A stretch of DNA of 64,000 nucleotides, taken from the NCBI GenBank assembly GCA_035535015.1, contig DATLQU010000066.1, forward strand, positions 36,500 to 100,499, given 5' to 3'. Below, piece after piece: positions 26,257-34,576 of this stretch. A model generated the notes under the pieces. That model made no database searches. It was not told the DNA's origin and was given only the letters and a program-made list of their open reading frames with translations. Numbering within the stretch: position 1 is the stretch's first letter; every line of letters starts with the position of its first letter. Source of the DNA: Palsa-661 sp035535015 (GTDB taxonomy: Bacteria > Actinomycetota > Acidimicrobiia > Acidimicrobiales > UBA8190). The position numbers and the translations under genes were made by a program.

Positions 26257-26310
26257 CGGCGTTCGAGCGTACTGTTGCACGCCGAGTGGCAACACGACTG
26301 CGTCAGGAAG

Positions 26311-26336
26311 TGCGCCATGACGGCGCCATGACGCTG
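26311..26336 (+). repeat. TGCGCCATGACG repeats, right end of island
   Basis: TGCGCCATGACG is followed at once by GCGCCATGACGCTG. The latter 14 bases are identical to 23700-23713 beside the other att copy. They could be arm-type recombinase sites or leftovers of a lost integrase gene. Confidence 0.5.
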
Positions 26337-26390
26337 ATGTCAACGGGCAACGGCCCGTCGCTGACCAGGAGGAATGTGAGGTGAGGTGAG

Positions 26391-26461
26391 AGCGGGCGAA
26401 GGGAATCGAACCCTCGTTCTCAGCTTGGGAAGCTGATGTTCTGCCGCTGAACTACGCCCGC
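26391..26461 (-). tRNA. tRNA-Gly (CCC)
   Basis: A 71-base tRNA folds cleanly: acceptor GCGGGCG pairing with CGCCCGC, D arm GTTC/GAAC, anticodon stem TCAGC/GCTGA with loop TTCCCAA (anticodon CCC), variable GAAC, T stem GAGGG/CCCTT with loop TTCGATT, discriminator T. CCA is not encoded. Its 3' 42 bases are duplicated at 23553, showing use as an integration site. It is divergent from dcd. Confidence 0.95.
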
Positions 26462-26477
26462 GAGAGTGGGGTCACTG

Positions 26478-26483
26478 TATCGT
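26478..26483 (+). promoter_or_regulatory. -10 element of a leaderless dcd promoter
   Basis: TATCGT lies 7 bases before GTG 26491 in the short gap between tRNA-Gly and dcd; no ribosome-binding sequence is present. Confidence 0.4.
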
Positions 26484-26490
26484 GCTGGCC

Positions 26491-27057
26491 GTGGTTCTCT
26501 CAGACCGGACGATTCGTGAAGAGCTGGAGAAGGGGCGGATCGTGATCGATCCGTTGGGGGAGGGCTGTATCCAGCCGTCGTCGGTGGATCTGCACGTCGA
26601 TCAGCACTTTCGGCTGTTCCGGAACCACTCGATGCGGGTGATCGACGTGCGGGAGGACCTGGAGGACCTGACCGAGCTGGTCGAGGTGGCCGACGGGGAC
26701 GCCCTGATCCTGCACCCGGGGGAATTCGTGCTCGGGTCCACCCGTGAGCGGGTGGGTCTGCCCGACGACCTGGTGGCCCGGCTGGAGGGGAAGTCCTCCC
26801 TGGGGCGGCTGGGGCTGCTGATCCACTCGACGGCCGGGTTCGTGGACGCCGGCTGGGACGGGCACCTGACCCTCGAGCTCTCGAACGTGGCCAACCTGCC
26901 CATCACCGTCTATCCGGGAATGAAGATCGGGCAGATCAGCTTCCTGCAGATGACGACGGCGGCCGAGAACCCCTACGGTTCCAAGGGCCTCGGATCGAAG
27001 TACCAGGGCCAGCGGGGACCGACTCCCAGCCGGTACTTCGAGAACTTCCGTCGCTGA
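26491..27057 (+). CDS. dcd: dCTP deaminase
   Basis: Trimeric enzyme converting dCTP to dUTP (actinobacterial members often go on to dUMP). About 188 residues from GTG 26491 (VLSDRTIREELEKGRIVIDP), which matches the family start better than GTG 26482. Catalytic and nucleotide motifs are present: GCIQPSSVDLHV, GKSSLGRLGLLIHSTAGFVD with the catalytic Glu following, LTLELSN, and the C-terminal lid GQRGPTPSRYFENF. It supplies the thymidylate pathway; other genes of that pathway are not here. Confidence 0.95.
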   Translation: MVLSDRTIREELEKGRIVIDPLGEGCIQPSSVDLHVDQHFRLFRNHSMRVIDVREDLEDLTELVEVADGDALILHPGEFVLGSTRERVGLPDDLVARLEGKSSLGRLGLLIHSTAGFVDAGWDGHLTLELSNVANLPITVYPGMKIGQISFLQMTTAAENPYGSKGLGSKYQGQRGPTPSRYFENFRR

Positions 27058-27097
27058 TCAGTACCCTCAAACTGACCAGGGAACCCCAGGAGGAGAT

Positions 27098-29230
27098 GTG
27101 ACCGTCAGGATCGTCATTGGTCTGGCCGCGACCGGCCTCGCCTTTGCTGTCGCCGGCCGACGGTTCTACTTCCTGTTCCGGTTGGTGCAGTCCGGGAAGG
27201 CCGACCACGGCCGGATGGGGAACATCCCCGGGAGGATCTGGGCCGAGCTGTCCGAGGTGGGGGGGCAGCGGAAGCTGCTGAAGAGGCCGGTGGCGGGACT
27301 GGCCCACGCCTTCACCTTCTGGGGCTTCACCATCCTGATGCTGACGATCATCGAGGCCTACGGAGATCTCTTTCAGAAGACCTTCGCCATCCCCGGGATC
27401 GGGCACTCGGCCGCGGTGGGCTTCATCGAGGATTTCTTCGCCGTGACCGTGCTGGTGTCGCTGGGTGTCTTCGCCGTGATCCGGACGGTGAACTCACCCA
27501 AGCGCCGCGAACGGGGCTCACGCTTCTACGGCTCACACCTCGACGCCGCCTGGATCACCCTGGCGATGATCAGCGGGGTGATGATCACGCTGCTCGGCTA
27601 CCGGGCAGCACAGACGCGGACGGGGAACTTCCCCTACGACCACAGCTGGTGGGCCTTCGCCTCCCGGGGGATCGGGGAGGCCTTCAACTCGGTGAGCCCG
27701 GGGACGGCCCTGACCTTCGAGACGGTGTTCCTGCTGCTGAACATCGGCTTCATCACCGGCTTCCTGGTCTTTCTCTCCTACTCGAAGCACCTGCACATCT
27801 TCGCCGCCCCCATCAACGTGGCCACCTCCCGGCGGCCCCGGGCCTTGGGGCCGCTCTATACGACGCCCGACATGGATATGGAGAACATCTCCGAGGACAC
27901 GATCTTCGGGGCCGGGCACATCGAGGATCTGAGCTGGAAGCAGCTGCTCGACACACTGACGTGCACCGAGTGCGGCCGCTGCCAGGATGCCTGTCCGGCG
28001 TGGAATACAGGGAAGCCGCTGTCGCCCAAGCTGCTGATCATGGGGTTGCGGGACAATCTCTACGAGTCCGCCCCGCGCCTGGTCGGAGCCGGGAAGTCGG
28101 CCAAGTCGGAGGGTGCGGACGGCGCTGAGGGTGGCCCCGCCGGTGGCGCCGGAAGTGTGGCCGAGGTGCCCACGTTGGTGCCCGGAACGATCGACCCCGA
28201 TGTGTTGTGGTCGTGCCTGACGTGCGGAGCGTGCGTCGAGGCCTGCCCGGTGGACATCGAGCATGTCGACACGATCGTCGACATGCGGCGGTACGAGGTG
28301 CTGATGGAGTCGCGGTTCCCGGCCGAGGCCGGGCTGATGCTGCGGAACATCGAGAACCAGGGCGACCCGTGGGGGCTCGGCCAGTCCAAGCGGAGCGAGT
28401 GGACCGAGGTGCTCGACTTCGAGGTGCCGGTGATCACCGGGAAGATCCCCGACGAGATCGAGTACCTCTACTGGGTGGGCTGTGCCGGGGCGCTCGACGA
28501 GCGGGCCCGGAAGGCGACGCAGGCGACGGCCCGGTTGCTTCATCGGGCCGGGGTGAAGTTCGGGATCCTGGGGCCGCGGGAGTCGTGCACGGGGGACCCG
28601 GCCCGGCGGCTCGGGAACGAGTACCTGTACCAGGAGATGGGGAAGGCCAACATCGAGACGCTGAACCAGGCGGGAGCGAAGAAGGTGGTGGCCTCCTGTC
28701 CGCACTGCTTCAACTCGTTGTCGCGGGAGTATCCCGACCTGGGGGGGAACTTCGAGGTGATTCACCATTCGATGCTGCTGAGCCATCTGATCGAGACGGG
28801 GAAGCTGACGTCGGGGACCTTCGAGGCCAAGGTGACATACCACGACCCCTGCTACCTGGGGAGGCACAACCGGGTGTTCGACGAGCCCCGGCAGGTTCTC
28901 GACTCGATCTCCGGGGTGGAGCAGATCGAGATGAAGAGGTGCCGGGAGAAGAGCTTCTGCTGCGGCGCCGGTGGGGCGCGGATGTGGATGGAGGAGAACA
29001 TCGGGAAGCGGGTGAACCTGGAGCGGACCGACGAGGCCCTGACCACGGGGGCCGACGTGGTGTCGACGGCCTGTCCCTACTGCCTGATCATGCTGGACGA
29101 CGCCGTGCGGGCCCGGTCCCGGGAGGACGACGTCAGGGTGATGGACGTGTCCCAGGTGATGGAGGCGTCTCTGAACGCAAACGGCAGGGGTCCGGCTCCC
29201 GGTCCCGCACCCGCTGACAGCGAGAGCTGA
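27098..29230 (+). CDS. Membrane-bound Fe-S oxidoreductase, HdrD/GlpC-like
   Basis: A 710-residue fusion. Residues 1-235 form about five membrane helices resembling a NarI-type cytochrome b subunit. Then come two [4Fe-4S] motifs, C289/292/295/299 (CTECGRCQDACP) and C373/376/379/383 (CLTCGACVEACP), with an Ala/Gly-rich insertion between, and two CCG domains (SCPHCFNSL region; DPCYLGRHNRVFD, FCCGAGGARMW, ACPYCLIML). Such proteins pass electrons between a quinone pool and a soluble dehydrogenase; they are often beside electron-transfer flavoprotein genes, absent here. GTG start after AGGAGGAG. Confidence 0.9.
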   Translation: MTVRIVIGLAATGLAFAVAGRRFYFLFRLVQSGKADHGRMGNIPGRIWAELSEVGGQRKLLKRPVAGLAHAFTFWGFTILMLTIIEAYGDLFQKTFAIPGIGHSAAVGFIEDFFAVTVLVSLGVFAVIRTVNSPKRRERGSRFYGSHLDAAWITLAMISGVMITLLGYRAAQTRTGNFPYDHSWWAFASRGIGEAFNSVSPGTALTFETVFLLLNIGFITGFLVFLSYSKHLHIFAAPINVATSRRPRALGPLYTTPDMDMENISEDTIFGAGHIEDLSWKQLLDTLTCTECGRCQDACPAWNTGKPLSPKLLIMGLRDNLYESAPRLVGAGKSAKSEGADGAEGGPAGGAGSVAEVPTLVPGTIDPDVLWSCLTCGACVEACPVDIEHVDTIVDMRRYEVLMESRFPAEAGLMLRNIENQGDPWGLGQSKRSEWTEVLDFEVPVITGKIPDEIEYLYWVGCAGALDERARKATQATARLLHRAGVKFGILGPRESCTGDPARRLGNEYLYQEMGKANIETLNQAGAKKVVASCPHCFNSLSREYPDLGGNFEVIHHSMLLSHLIETGKLTSGTFEAKVTYHDPCYLGRHNRVFDEPRQVLDSISGVEQIEMKRCREKSFCCGAGGARMWMEENIGKRVNLERTDEALTTGADVVSTACPYCLIMLDDAVRARSREDDVRVMDVSQVMEASLNANGRGPAPGPAPADSES

Positions 29231-29249
29231 TCCGCTCCCAGCCTGCGGC

Positions 29250-29672
29250 CTAGTGGAAAGCCTTGGCGTCCGCTTCGCGTAGGCGCTCCGACATGGCCAC
29301 CAGCAGCTTGTGGGCCAGGGCGGGCATGGCGTCGAGCAGGCCGTTGAATCGACGCTGCTCGAGGACGAGCAGGGTCATATCGGTGTCGGAGATAACGGTG
29401 GCCGAGCGGGGCCGGCGGTCGAGGAGAGAGAGCTCGCCGAAGTAGCCGCCCGGCTCCAAGGTGGCGACCTTGCGTCCGTTTCGGCGGACCGAGGCCTTGC
29501 CCTTCACGATGAAGAAGAACTCCCGGCCGACGGTGCCCTCTTCGCAGAGGACCTTGCCGGCAGGGACGTCGACTTCGTCGACGGTGCGTCGGAGGGTGCG
29601 GAGTTGGCTGGCCGAGAGGGCCGAGAAGAGCCAGATGTCCCCGAGATCGATGTCTTTCTGCCGCGGCGTCAT
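29250..29672 (-). CDS. Cyclic-nucleotide-binding-domain protein
   Basis: A 140-residue protein that is essentially one cNMP-binding beta-roll: LFSALSASQLRTL, VPAGKVLCEEG, FFFIVKGKASV, EPGGYFGELSLLDRRPRSATV (the phosphate-binding cassette with Gly-Glu and Arg) and a C-terminal helix. There is no DNA-binding helix-turn-helix, so it is not a CRP-type activator; it may sense a nucleotide and act through a partner. It is convergent with the Fe-S oxidoreductase gene. Confidence 0.85.
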   Translation of the reverse strand: MTPRQKDIDLGDIWLFSALSASQLRTLRRTVDEVDVPAGKVLCEEGTVGREFFFIVKGKASVRRNGRKVATLEPGGYFGELSLLDRRPRSATVISDTDMTLLVLEQRRFNGLLDAMPALAHKLLVAMSERLREADAKAFH

Positions 29673-29679
29673 GGCCCGC

Positions 29680-29685
29680 AGGCTA
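29680..29685 (-). promoter_or_regulatory. -10 element of a leaderless promoter (cNMP-binding gene)
   Basis: TAGCCT on the minus strand lies 7 bases before ATG 29672, with no ribosome site between. Confidence 0.4.
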
Positions 29686-29786
29686 GCCAGGGACGCCCCC
29701 GTCGTGCTGGCTTCTGGTCGTGCTCAGGCGTTAGGGAGGCACTCCCTCGGAGACCGGCGCCTTCGCGGTGGGCGAAGAGGCCGCGC

Positions 29787-29792
29787 TAGCCT
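29787..29792 (+). promoter_or_regulatory. -10 element of a leaderless promoter (membrane protein gene)
   Basis: TAGCCT lies 6 bases before ATG 29799 with no ribosome site between. Confidence 0.4.
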
Positions 29793-29798
29793 TTCTCG

Positions 29799-30563
29799 AT
29801 GCCCGCAGCCCGTGAGTCGGACGACTCTGGGGGCGTCCCGCCCAAATTGAGCCTGGCCCAACGGCTGTCGCTGGCCCTGCCGCGCATGAAGCGCGACCGC
29901 GAAAAACCACCGCTGTTCACGCGGCTGCGCGACTCCATGGTGAAGCCGGTGGATCCGAGCACGGCCAAGAAGTCCCAGGACGCGGACCGGCCGATGACGG
30001 TAGCGGAGCTGGAGGATGCCATCGCCTCGGCCGACGACAAGGAGCGGCTGACCGGGCTGCTGCTGGCGCCGGTGGCAGCCGCCATCGGGCTCGTGGTGAG
30101 TGGGCTCAAGATCGCCAACGCCCGTCCGGCATTCCTTGTCAACGGCAAGGTCAACCCGGAACACGCGAATCTGGGGATCTACAACTCGCTCGAGATCGTG
30201 TTCCTGGCCCTGGCCGTGCTGATGCTGGCCACGGCGTACTTCCGGAAGCGGCTCTTTCTCGGGATCATCATGGCCCTCTACGGGCTGTCGCTGTTCAACC
30301 TGCCGCCGTACTGGGGATTCGCCTTTCCCTACATCCTGGCCGGCGCCTGGCTTTTGGTGCGGGCCTACCGGCTGCAGCGAGACCTGAAAGTAGCGACCGG
30401 AGAGGGTCCGGCGCGACCGGGCAGCCAGGGCCGAGGTCGTGGAGCGCCGACGACGGGGCGGGCCGAGCCCAACAAGCGCTACACGCCGCCGAAGCCGCCG
30501 GCCAAGAAACCGCGGGCCAAGAAACCGCCGTCCAAGCCCGACGACGAGAAGCGGGCCGGTTAG
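29799..30563 (+). CDS. Integral membrane protein with basic C-terminal tail
   Basis: A 254-residue protein: a charged cytoplasmic N-terminus (about 90 residues), four predicted membrane helices between about 85 and 195 (LLLAPVAAAIGLVVSGL; IVFLALAVLMLATAYF; LFLGIIMALYGLSLF; FPYILAGAWLLVRAY), and a Lys/Pro/Arg-rich tail (PPKPPAKKPRAKKPPSKP) that could bind nucleic acid or acidic lipids. No family is recognised. Its end overlaps the convergent neighbour by 4 bases. Confidence 0.75.
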   Translation: MPAARESDDSGGVPPKLSLAQRLSLALPRMKRDREKPPLFTRLRDSMVKPVDPSTAKKSQDADRPMTVAELEDAIASADDKERLTGLLLAPVAAAIGLVVSGLKIANARPAFLVNGKVNPEHANLGIYNSLEIVFLALAVLMLATAYFRKRLFLGIIMALYGLSLFNLPPYWGFAFPYILAGAWLLVRAYRLQRDLKVATGEGPARPGSQGRGRGAPTTGRAEPNKRYTPPKPPAKKPRAKKPPSKPDDEKRAG

Positions 30564-31096
30564 CTGGGCTGCTGCCGGAGGTGACGCCGCCGGAGTTCGA
30601 GGGCGGCTAGGGCCAGCAGCAGGAGGATGAGCAGGATTGTCGGGAGGACGAAGACCTTCCCCGACGATTGTTCACCAGTCAGGGCCCGGGCCGTCTCGAG
30701 GAGAGCCGGATCGTCCCGCACGGTGACCGCCCTGACCGTGGTGCCCGGGATGCGGAGGATGTTGCCGGGGATCGACTCCGAGTAGCGCCGGCCGTCGAGG
30801 GTGAACGAGCCCCGGCAGGCGTAGCCGGCCTGGTTGCTGCCGCTGCCACCGAGGAGGCCCAGGCAACCCGAGACCCTGACGTCGACGGGCACACCGTGCT
30901 GATGGAGCCGGGTGATCTGGGAGTTCTTCTGAATGCCGGTGGCGTAGAGGATGACGACAAGGACGGCCAGAGCGACCACGATGAGCGCTAGAAGGACGCG
31001 GCCGACGCGGCGGCCGTCCACCTTGATGCCGGCTCCCCGGAGGGTGCCGAGCGGCTCGTCGGACGGAACGGTCTCCCCCGGTGTCGGTCCTCCCAC
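30560..31096 (-). CDS. Membrane protein, two helices, unknown function
   Basis: A 178-residue protein with one membrane helix at about 33-53 (VLLALIVVALAVLVVILYATG), an external domain containing DVRVSGCLGLLGGSGSNQAG and YACRGSFTLDGRRYSESIPG, and a second helix near 150-170 followed by a basic end. The two external Cys could form a disulfide. TACGAT on the minus strand 9 bases before the GTG start may be its -10 element. No family assignment. Confidence 0.7.
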   Translation of the reverse strand: MGGPTPGETVPSDEPLGTLRGAGIKVDGRRVGRVLLALIVVALAVLVVILYATGIQKNSQITRLHQHGVPVDVRVSGCLGLLGGSGSNQAGYACRGSFTLDGRRYSESIPGNILRIPGTTVRAVTVRDDPALLETARALTGEQSSGKVFVLPTILLILLLLALAALELRRRHLRQQPS

Positions 31097-31160
31097 GATC
31101 CGGCGATCGTAGCGGCGACCTGGTTCGGGAGGCCAGTGGCCCTGCCTGAGGCCGGCCTAG

Positions 31161-31198
31161 TTCACGCGCTGGTAACACTGCGGAGATAGAGCCGAAAC
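31161..31198 (+). promoter_or_regulatory. Putative GlnR operator upstream of amtB
   Basis: Four five-base elements with exact 6-base spacers: TTCAC, GTAAC, GAGAT, GAAAC (31161-31165, 31172-31176, 31183-31187, 31194-31198). This matches the layout of the actinobacterial GlnR box (gTnAC-n6-GaAAC repeated); the last element is perfect and the third is weak. It lies 135 bases before amtB, the usual GlnR target. Confidence 0.55.
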
Positions 31199-31333
31199 CC
31201 CCGCCCGTCATCCTGTGGTCGGCAGGGCGAACTCCTGTCGTGGCCTTGGCGGACCCGTGCTTCGGTGACGCTGCGTCCATGGCATTCGGGGGGGGAGCCA
31301 AGACGCATTCGACCTACGAGAGGAGCATTCGCC

Positions 31334-32902
31334 GTGCTATCGGCTGCAGCACAATTGGTTCCCTATCCAAGCTGGTTGAACACAGGCGACAACACGTGGC
31401 AGCTGGTGGCCGCGACGTTCGTCGGCCTGATGAGCCTTCCCGGCCTGGCGGTGCTCTACGCATCGATCGTGCAGAAGAAGTGGGCGGTGAACGTGCTGGC
31501 GATGATGTTCGCCGGCTTCTCGCTCGTTCTCGTGATCTGGGTCCTCTACGCCTACAAGTTGGGCTTCGGCGGCACTTCCCTCGGTGGCGGAGTTCAGACG
31601 ATCCACGGAGTGGTGACGCAGACCCAGCTGACTGGCACGGGGTGGTGGAAACACTTCATCGACAACTTCATAGGCAAACCGGGCCAGATCCTGAATGCCA
31701 CCAACGAACAGGGTCAAGCGGGATCGGCAGCTAACACGGCAGTGCCGTTCCACTTCCCGACGACGACACTGGCGTACTTCCAGTTCGTGTTCGCCGCCAT
31801 CACGCCGCTTCTGTTCATGGGCAGCGTCTTGGGACGGATCAAGTTCAGCGCCTGGTGCCTCTTGGTGCCGCTGTGGTCCACCTGTGTCTACTGCGTGGAC
31901 GCCTTCCTTCTCTGGGGCGGCGGATACTTCGCCCAGGAGGGTGCCCTCGACTTCTCCGGTGGGTACGTCATCCACATGTCGGCCGGTGTGTCGGGCTTCG
32001 TGGCGGCCTGGGTCTTAGGACCTCGACTGCTCCGAGATCGGCGAAACGCCATACCCAACAACTTGGTGATGGCGGCCGTCGGAGCAGGGATCCTGTGGCT
32101 CGGCTGGAACGGCTTCAACGGTGGTGACCCCTACTACGCCGGCGCCGACGCTGCCGCCGCCGTGGTGAACACCAACCTGGCCACTGCCGTCGGTGTCCTC
32201 GTATGGGTGGCCATGGACGCCTGGCTCAGCAAGTCGAAGAAGCCGACCTTCCTGGGTGCGGTGAACGGGATGATCTGCGGTCTGGTCGGGATCACACCGT
32301 GCGCCGGCTTCGTGAACGGTTGGGGTGCCATCGCCGTCGGAGGCATCTGTTGCGCCATCGTGTGGTTCGCCTGGAACTTCCTGTCCAAGGTGAAGCCCTT
32401 CTCGAAGGTGGACGACGCTCTCGGGGTCATCTACACCCACGGGATCGCCGGGCTCTTCGGTGGACTGCTCCTGGGCATCTTCGGTGACCCGAACACGCTG
32501 GAACTGGGCTGCGGGCACCTGAACGGCGCCGGCCAGGTAGTGAACACCTCGCAGGCGGCGTTTGGGACGGCGACGTCGTCCTGTACGCCATTCGGGGTGG
32601 GAGGCCTGATGTATACGGGCTCGGCTCACCAGCTGTGGGAACAGTTCCGAGCAGCCATATGGGTGATCTGTTGGTCGGCGTTGGTGACCTTCATCCTGAT
32701 GAAGCTGATCGGGCTGGTACTCCGCGGTACCCGCTACAGCGACGAGATCCTCGAGATCGGCGACCTGGCCATCCACGACGAGGAAGCCTTCCCCGAGGAG
32801 AAGTTTGCCGAACGGGTCGGCGGCGGCGGGGGAGGTGGTGCGTTCGCTCTCGCCGGGCTGGACGTGGGTACGGTGTCACCACCCAACGAGGATCTGACGT
32901 AG
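31334..32902 (+). CDS. amtB: Ammonium transporter
   Basis: Amt/Mep/Rh-family ammonium channel. From GTG 31334 (AGGAG at 31321-31325) about 522 residues with eleven predicted membrane helices. The family signature region DFSGGYVIHMSAGVSGFVAAWVLGPR is split here by normal variation and contains one of the pore histidines; the other is in YTHGIAGLFGGLLLG. A glycine run (GGGGGGGG) interrupts the cytoplasmic tail. The gene is followed 31 bases later by glnK, the usual partner that blocks the pore under nitrogen excess. An insertion with many polar residues follows helix 3. Confidence 0.95.
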   Translation: MLSAAAQLVPYPSWLNTGDNTWQLVAATFVGLMSLPGLAVLYASIVQKKWAVNVLAMMFAGFSLVLVIWVLYAYKLGFGGTSLGGGVQTIHGVVTQTQLTGTGWWKHFIDNFIGKPGQILNATNEQGQAGSAANTAVPFHFPTTTLAYFQFVFAAITPLLFMGSVLGRIKFSAWCLLVPLWSTCVYCVDAFLLWGGGYFAQEGALDFSGGYVIHMSAGVSGFVAAWVLGPRLLRDRRNAIPNNLVMAAVGAGILWLGWNGFNGGDPYYAGADAAAAVVNTNLATAVGVLVWVAMDAWLSKSKKPTFLGAVNGMICGLVGITPCAGFVNGWGAIAVGGICCAIVWFAWNFLSKVKPFSKVDDALGVIYTHGIAGLFGGLLLGIFGDPNTLELGCGHLNGAGQVVNTSQAAFGTATSSCTPFGVGGLMYTGSAHQLWEQFRAAIWVICWSALVTFILMKLIGLVLRGTRYSDEILEIGDLAIHDEEAFPEEKFAERVGGGGGGGAFALAGLDVGTVSPPNEDLT

Positions 32903-32933
32903 TCGGTCGAGCGAGAACGAAAGGACCATTCCG

Positions 32934-33272
32934 GTGAAATTGATCGTGGCTGTTCTTAAGCCGTTCAAGCTCGACGAGGTGAAGGAAGCCCTGAAAACGC
33001 TTGGGGTACAGGGGATGACCCTGACCGAGGCGCAGGGATTCGGTCGCCAACGAGGGCACACGGAGGTGTACCGGGGAGCGGAGTACGAAGTCGACTTCGT
33101 CCCCAAGTTGCGGATCGAGGTCCTGGTCGATGATGCCGAGGCGAATGCGGTGGTTGACGCCATCGTCTCGACGGCATCGACGGGCAAGATCGGTGACGGC
33201 AAGGTGTGGGTCCTACCCGTCGACACCGTGGTGCGGGTGCGCACCGGGGAACGCGGGGCGGACGCCATCTGA
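32934..33272 (+). CDS. glnK: Nitrogen regulatory protein P-II
   Basis: A 112-residue P-II trimer subunit. Key features are the start MKLIVAVLKPFKLDEVKEAL, the T loop with modification site Tyr51 (VYRGAEYEVDFVPK), and the ATP/2-oxoglutarate segment TGKIGDGKVWVLPV. In actinobacteria this Tyr is adenylylated by GlnD; glnD is not next to it in this window. The GTG start lies 31 bases after amtB, and the pair ends in two strong hairpins. Confidence 0.95.
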   Translation: MKLIVAVLKPFKLDEVKEALKTLGVQGMTLTEAQGFGRQRGHTEVYRGAEYEVDFVPKLRIEVLVDDAEANAVVDAIVSTASTGKIGDGKVWVLPVDTVVRVRTGERGADAI

Positions 33273-33286
33273 GAAGGTGACTGGAC

Positions 33287-33315
33287 GGTGGGGGCCGGTA
33301 CTGCCGGCCCCCACC
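33287..33315 (+). terminator. Perfect 12-bp hairpin after glnK
   Basis: GGTGGGGGCCGG, a 5-base loop, then CCGGCCCCCACC form an uninterrupted 12-bp stem 14 bases after the glnK stop. No T run follows, as is common in high-GC actinobacteria. Confidence 0.6.
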
Positions 33316-33369
33316 GGGCCAGTCGCTTCCCGACTCTCGACGGGTCCAGGGCTGACAGAACTTCGTCGC

Positions 33370-33404
33370 ACGACCGGCTGGTCTCCGGGCCGGTCGTTTC
33401 TCTT
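33370..33404 (+). terminator. Second terminator hairpin with T-rich tail
   Basis: ACGACCGGC and GCCGGTCGT form a 9-bp stem with a 10-base loop, followed by TTTCTCTT. It lies just before the end of the convergent gpmA and may stop transcription from both sides. Confidence 0.65.
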
Positions 33405-33412
33405 GACGGTGG

Positions 33413-34162
33413 TCAGCCGGCCTGGTGGGCCGTTTCCTGGATGGCCGCGTTGATGGCCTCGGGGTCACCGAGCTGGCGGTGGTCTCTGACCGAGAGGTCG
33501 TCGGCCAGGGAGAAGCACCACGGGACACCGGTGGGGATCTCGAGTTCGACGACCTCGTCGTCGGAGAGGCCGGTCAGGTACTTGACGAGTGCGCGCAGCG
33601 AGTTGCCGTGGGCCACGACCAGGACGGCCCCGACGGCGTGGAGGTCGGCGACAATGGCGTCCTCCCAGTAGGGGACCATGCGGGCCACGACGTCGGCCAG
33701 GCATTCGCTGGCCGGGAGGGCGGAGGCGGGGACATCGCGGTAGCGGGGGTCGTTGGCCGGGTGCTGGGGGTCGTTGCGGTCCAGCGCCGGCGGTCGGGTG
33801 GTGTAGCTACGGCGCCAGACCTTGACCTTGTCGATGCCGAACTCGGCCGTGGTCTCCTTCTTGTTCTTCCCCTGGAGAGAGCCGTAGTGGCGCTCGTTGA
33901 GCCGCCAGTGGCGGCGGACCGGGAGCCAGGTGCGGTCGAGCTCCTCGAGGGCGAGGTTGGCCGTGCGGACCGCCCGGGTGAGCACCGAGGTATGGAGGAC
34001 CCGGAGGTCCAGTCCGTGGACCTGCTCGGCGGCGATCAGCTTGCCCGCCTGGCGGGCCTCGGCTTCGCCACGGGGAGAGAGGTCGACATCGACCCATCCG
34101 GTGAAGAGACCCTCGGCATTCCAGGTCGACTGTCCATGGCGGAGGAGGACCAGGTCGGGCAC
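33413..34162 (-). CDS. gpmA: 2,3-bisphosphoglycerate-dependent phosphoglycerate mutase
   Basis: Glycolytic enzyme interconverting 3- and 2-phosphoglycerate. From GTG 34162 it is 249 residues, the usual length. The phosphohistidine motif LLRHGQSTWN opens the protein, followed by FTGWVDVDLSPRGEAEA, RHWRLNERHYGSLQGKNK and the second catalytic His in VVAHGNSLRALV. GTG 34162 is preferred because TACCCT (minus strand, 34170-34175) lies exactly 7 bases before it; the frame itself is open to 34240. Confidence 0.93.
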   Translation of the reverse strand: MPDLVLLRHGQSTWNAEGLFTGWVDVDLSPRGEAEARQAGKLIAAEQVHGLDLRVLHTSVLTRAVRTANLALEELDRTWLPVRRHWRLNERHYGSLQGKNKKETTAEFGIDKVKVWRRSYTTRPPALDRNDPQHPANDPRYRDVPASALPASECLADVVARMVPYWEDAIVADLHAVGAVLVVAHGNSLRALVKYLTGLSDDEVVELEIPTGVPWCFSLADDLSVRDHRQLGDPEAINAAIQETAHQAG

Positions 34163-34169
34163 GTCTCCG

Positions 34170-34175
34170 AGGGTA
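34170..34175 (-). promoter_or_regulatory. -10 element of a leaderless gpmA promoter
   Basis: TACCCT on the minus strand lies 7 bases before GTG 34162. Confidence 0.4.
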
Positions 34176-34317
34176 GCCCGCTGCATCGCGGGGACGAGAT
34201 ATCTCGGTGCTCCCCGTCGTCCCGACTCCCTCTCCGCCATGACTGATACACCCTGATGTCATCCTGTGATCGTGACGGTGGCGGATCTGGAGAAGGCCTC
34301 GGCATCATGCGGGGGCC

Positions 34318-34452
34318 GTGAGCGTCGAACCCGAACGGCTGACGGCGGCCGATGCGGCCAAACTCTTCGCCGTCCTCATCGAGCTCGAACGCGCCCCCCG
34401 GGCTCTCGTCTCCCTCACAGAGTGTGTATCTGACCACTCTCGTCATTCGTGA
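34318..34452 (+). CDS. Possible 44-residue protein upstream of dnaK
   Basis: A short frame from GTG 34318 begins VSVEPERLTAADAAKLFAVL and continues with an amphipathic helix, IELERAPRAL. It may be a tiny gene or the head of a decayed one; no ribosome site or homolog is recognised. The rest of 34187-34555 shows no gene. Confidence 0.25.
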   Translation: MSVEPERLTAADAAKLFAVLIELERAPRALVSLTECVSDHSRHS

Positions 34453-34555
34453 CTAGGACACGCGGTCCACGCGACCGCCGATTCCGGCTCCCTGCCGATC
34501 GAGAAACCGGGTCCCACCAGGTATCCTCTGCTTCGCAGTACCAAGACCTAGAAAT

Positions 34556-34576
34556 CTTGCCTCATAAGCACTCAAT
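34556..34576 (+). promoter_or_regulatory. HAIR-like HspR operator of the dnaK operon
   Basis: CTTGCCT, a 7-base spacer, then ACTCAAT. The HspR-associated inverted repeat consensus is CTTGAGT-N7-ACTCAAG; spacing is exact, with 5/7 and 6/7 matches. TACACT at 34582-34587 could be the -10 element, so bound HspR would cover the promoter. hspR itself is the fourth gene of this operon. Confidence 0.7.
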
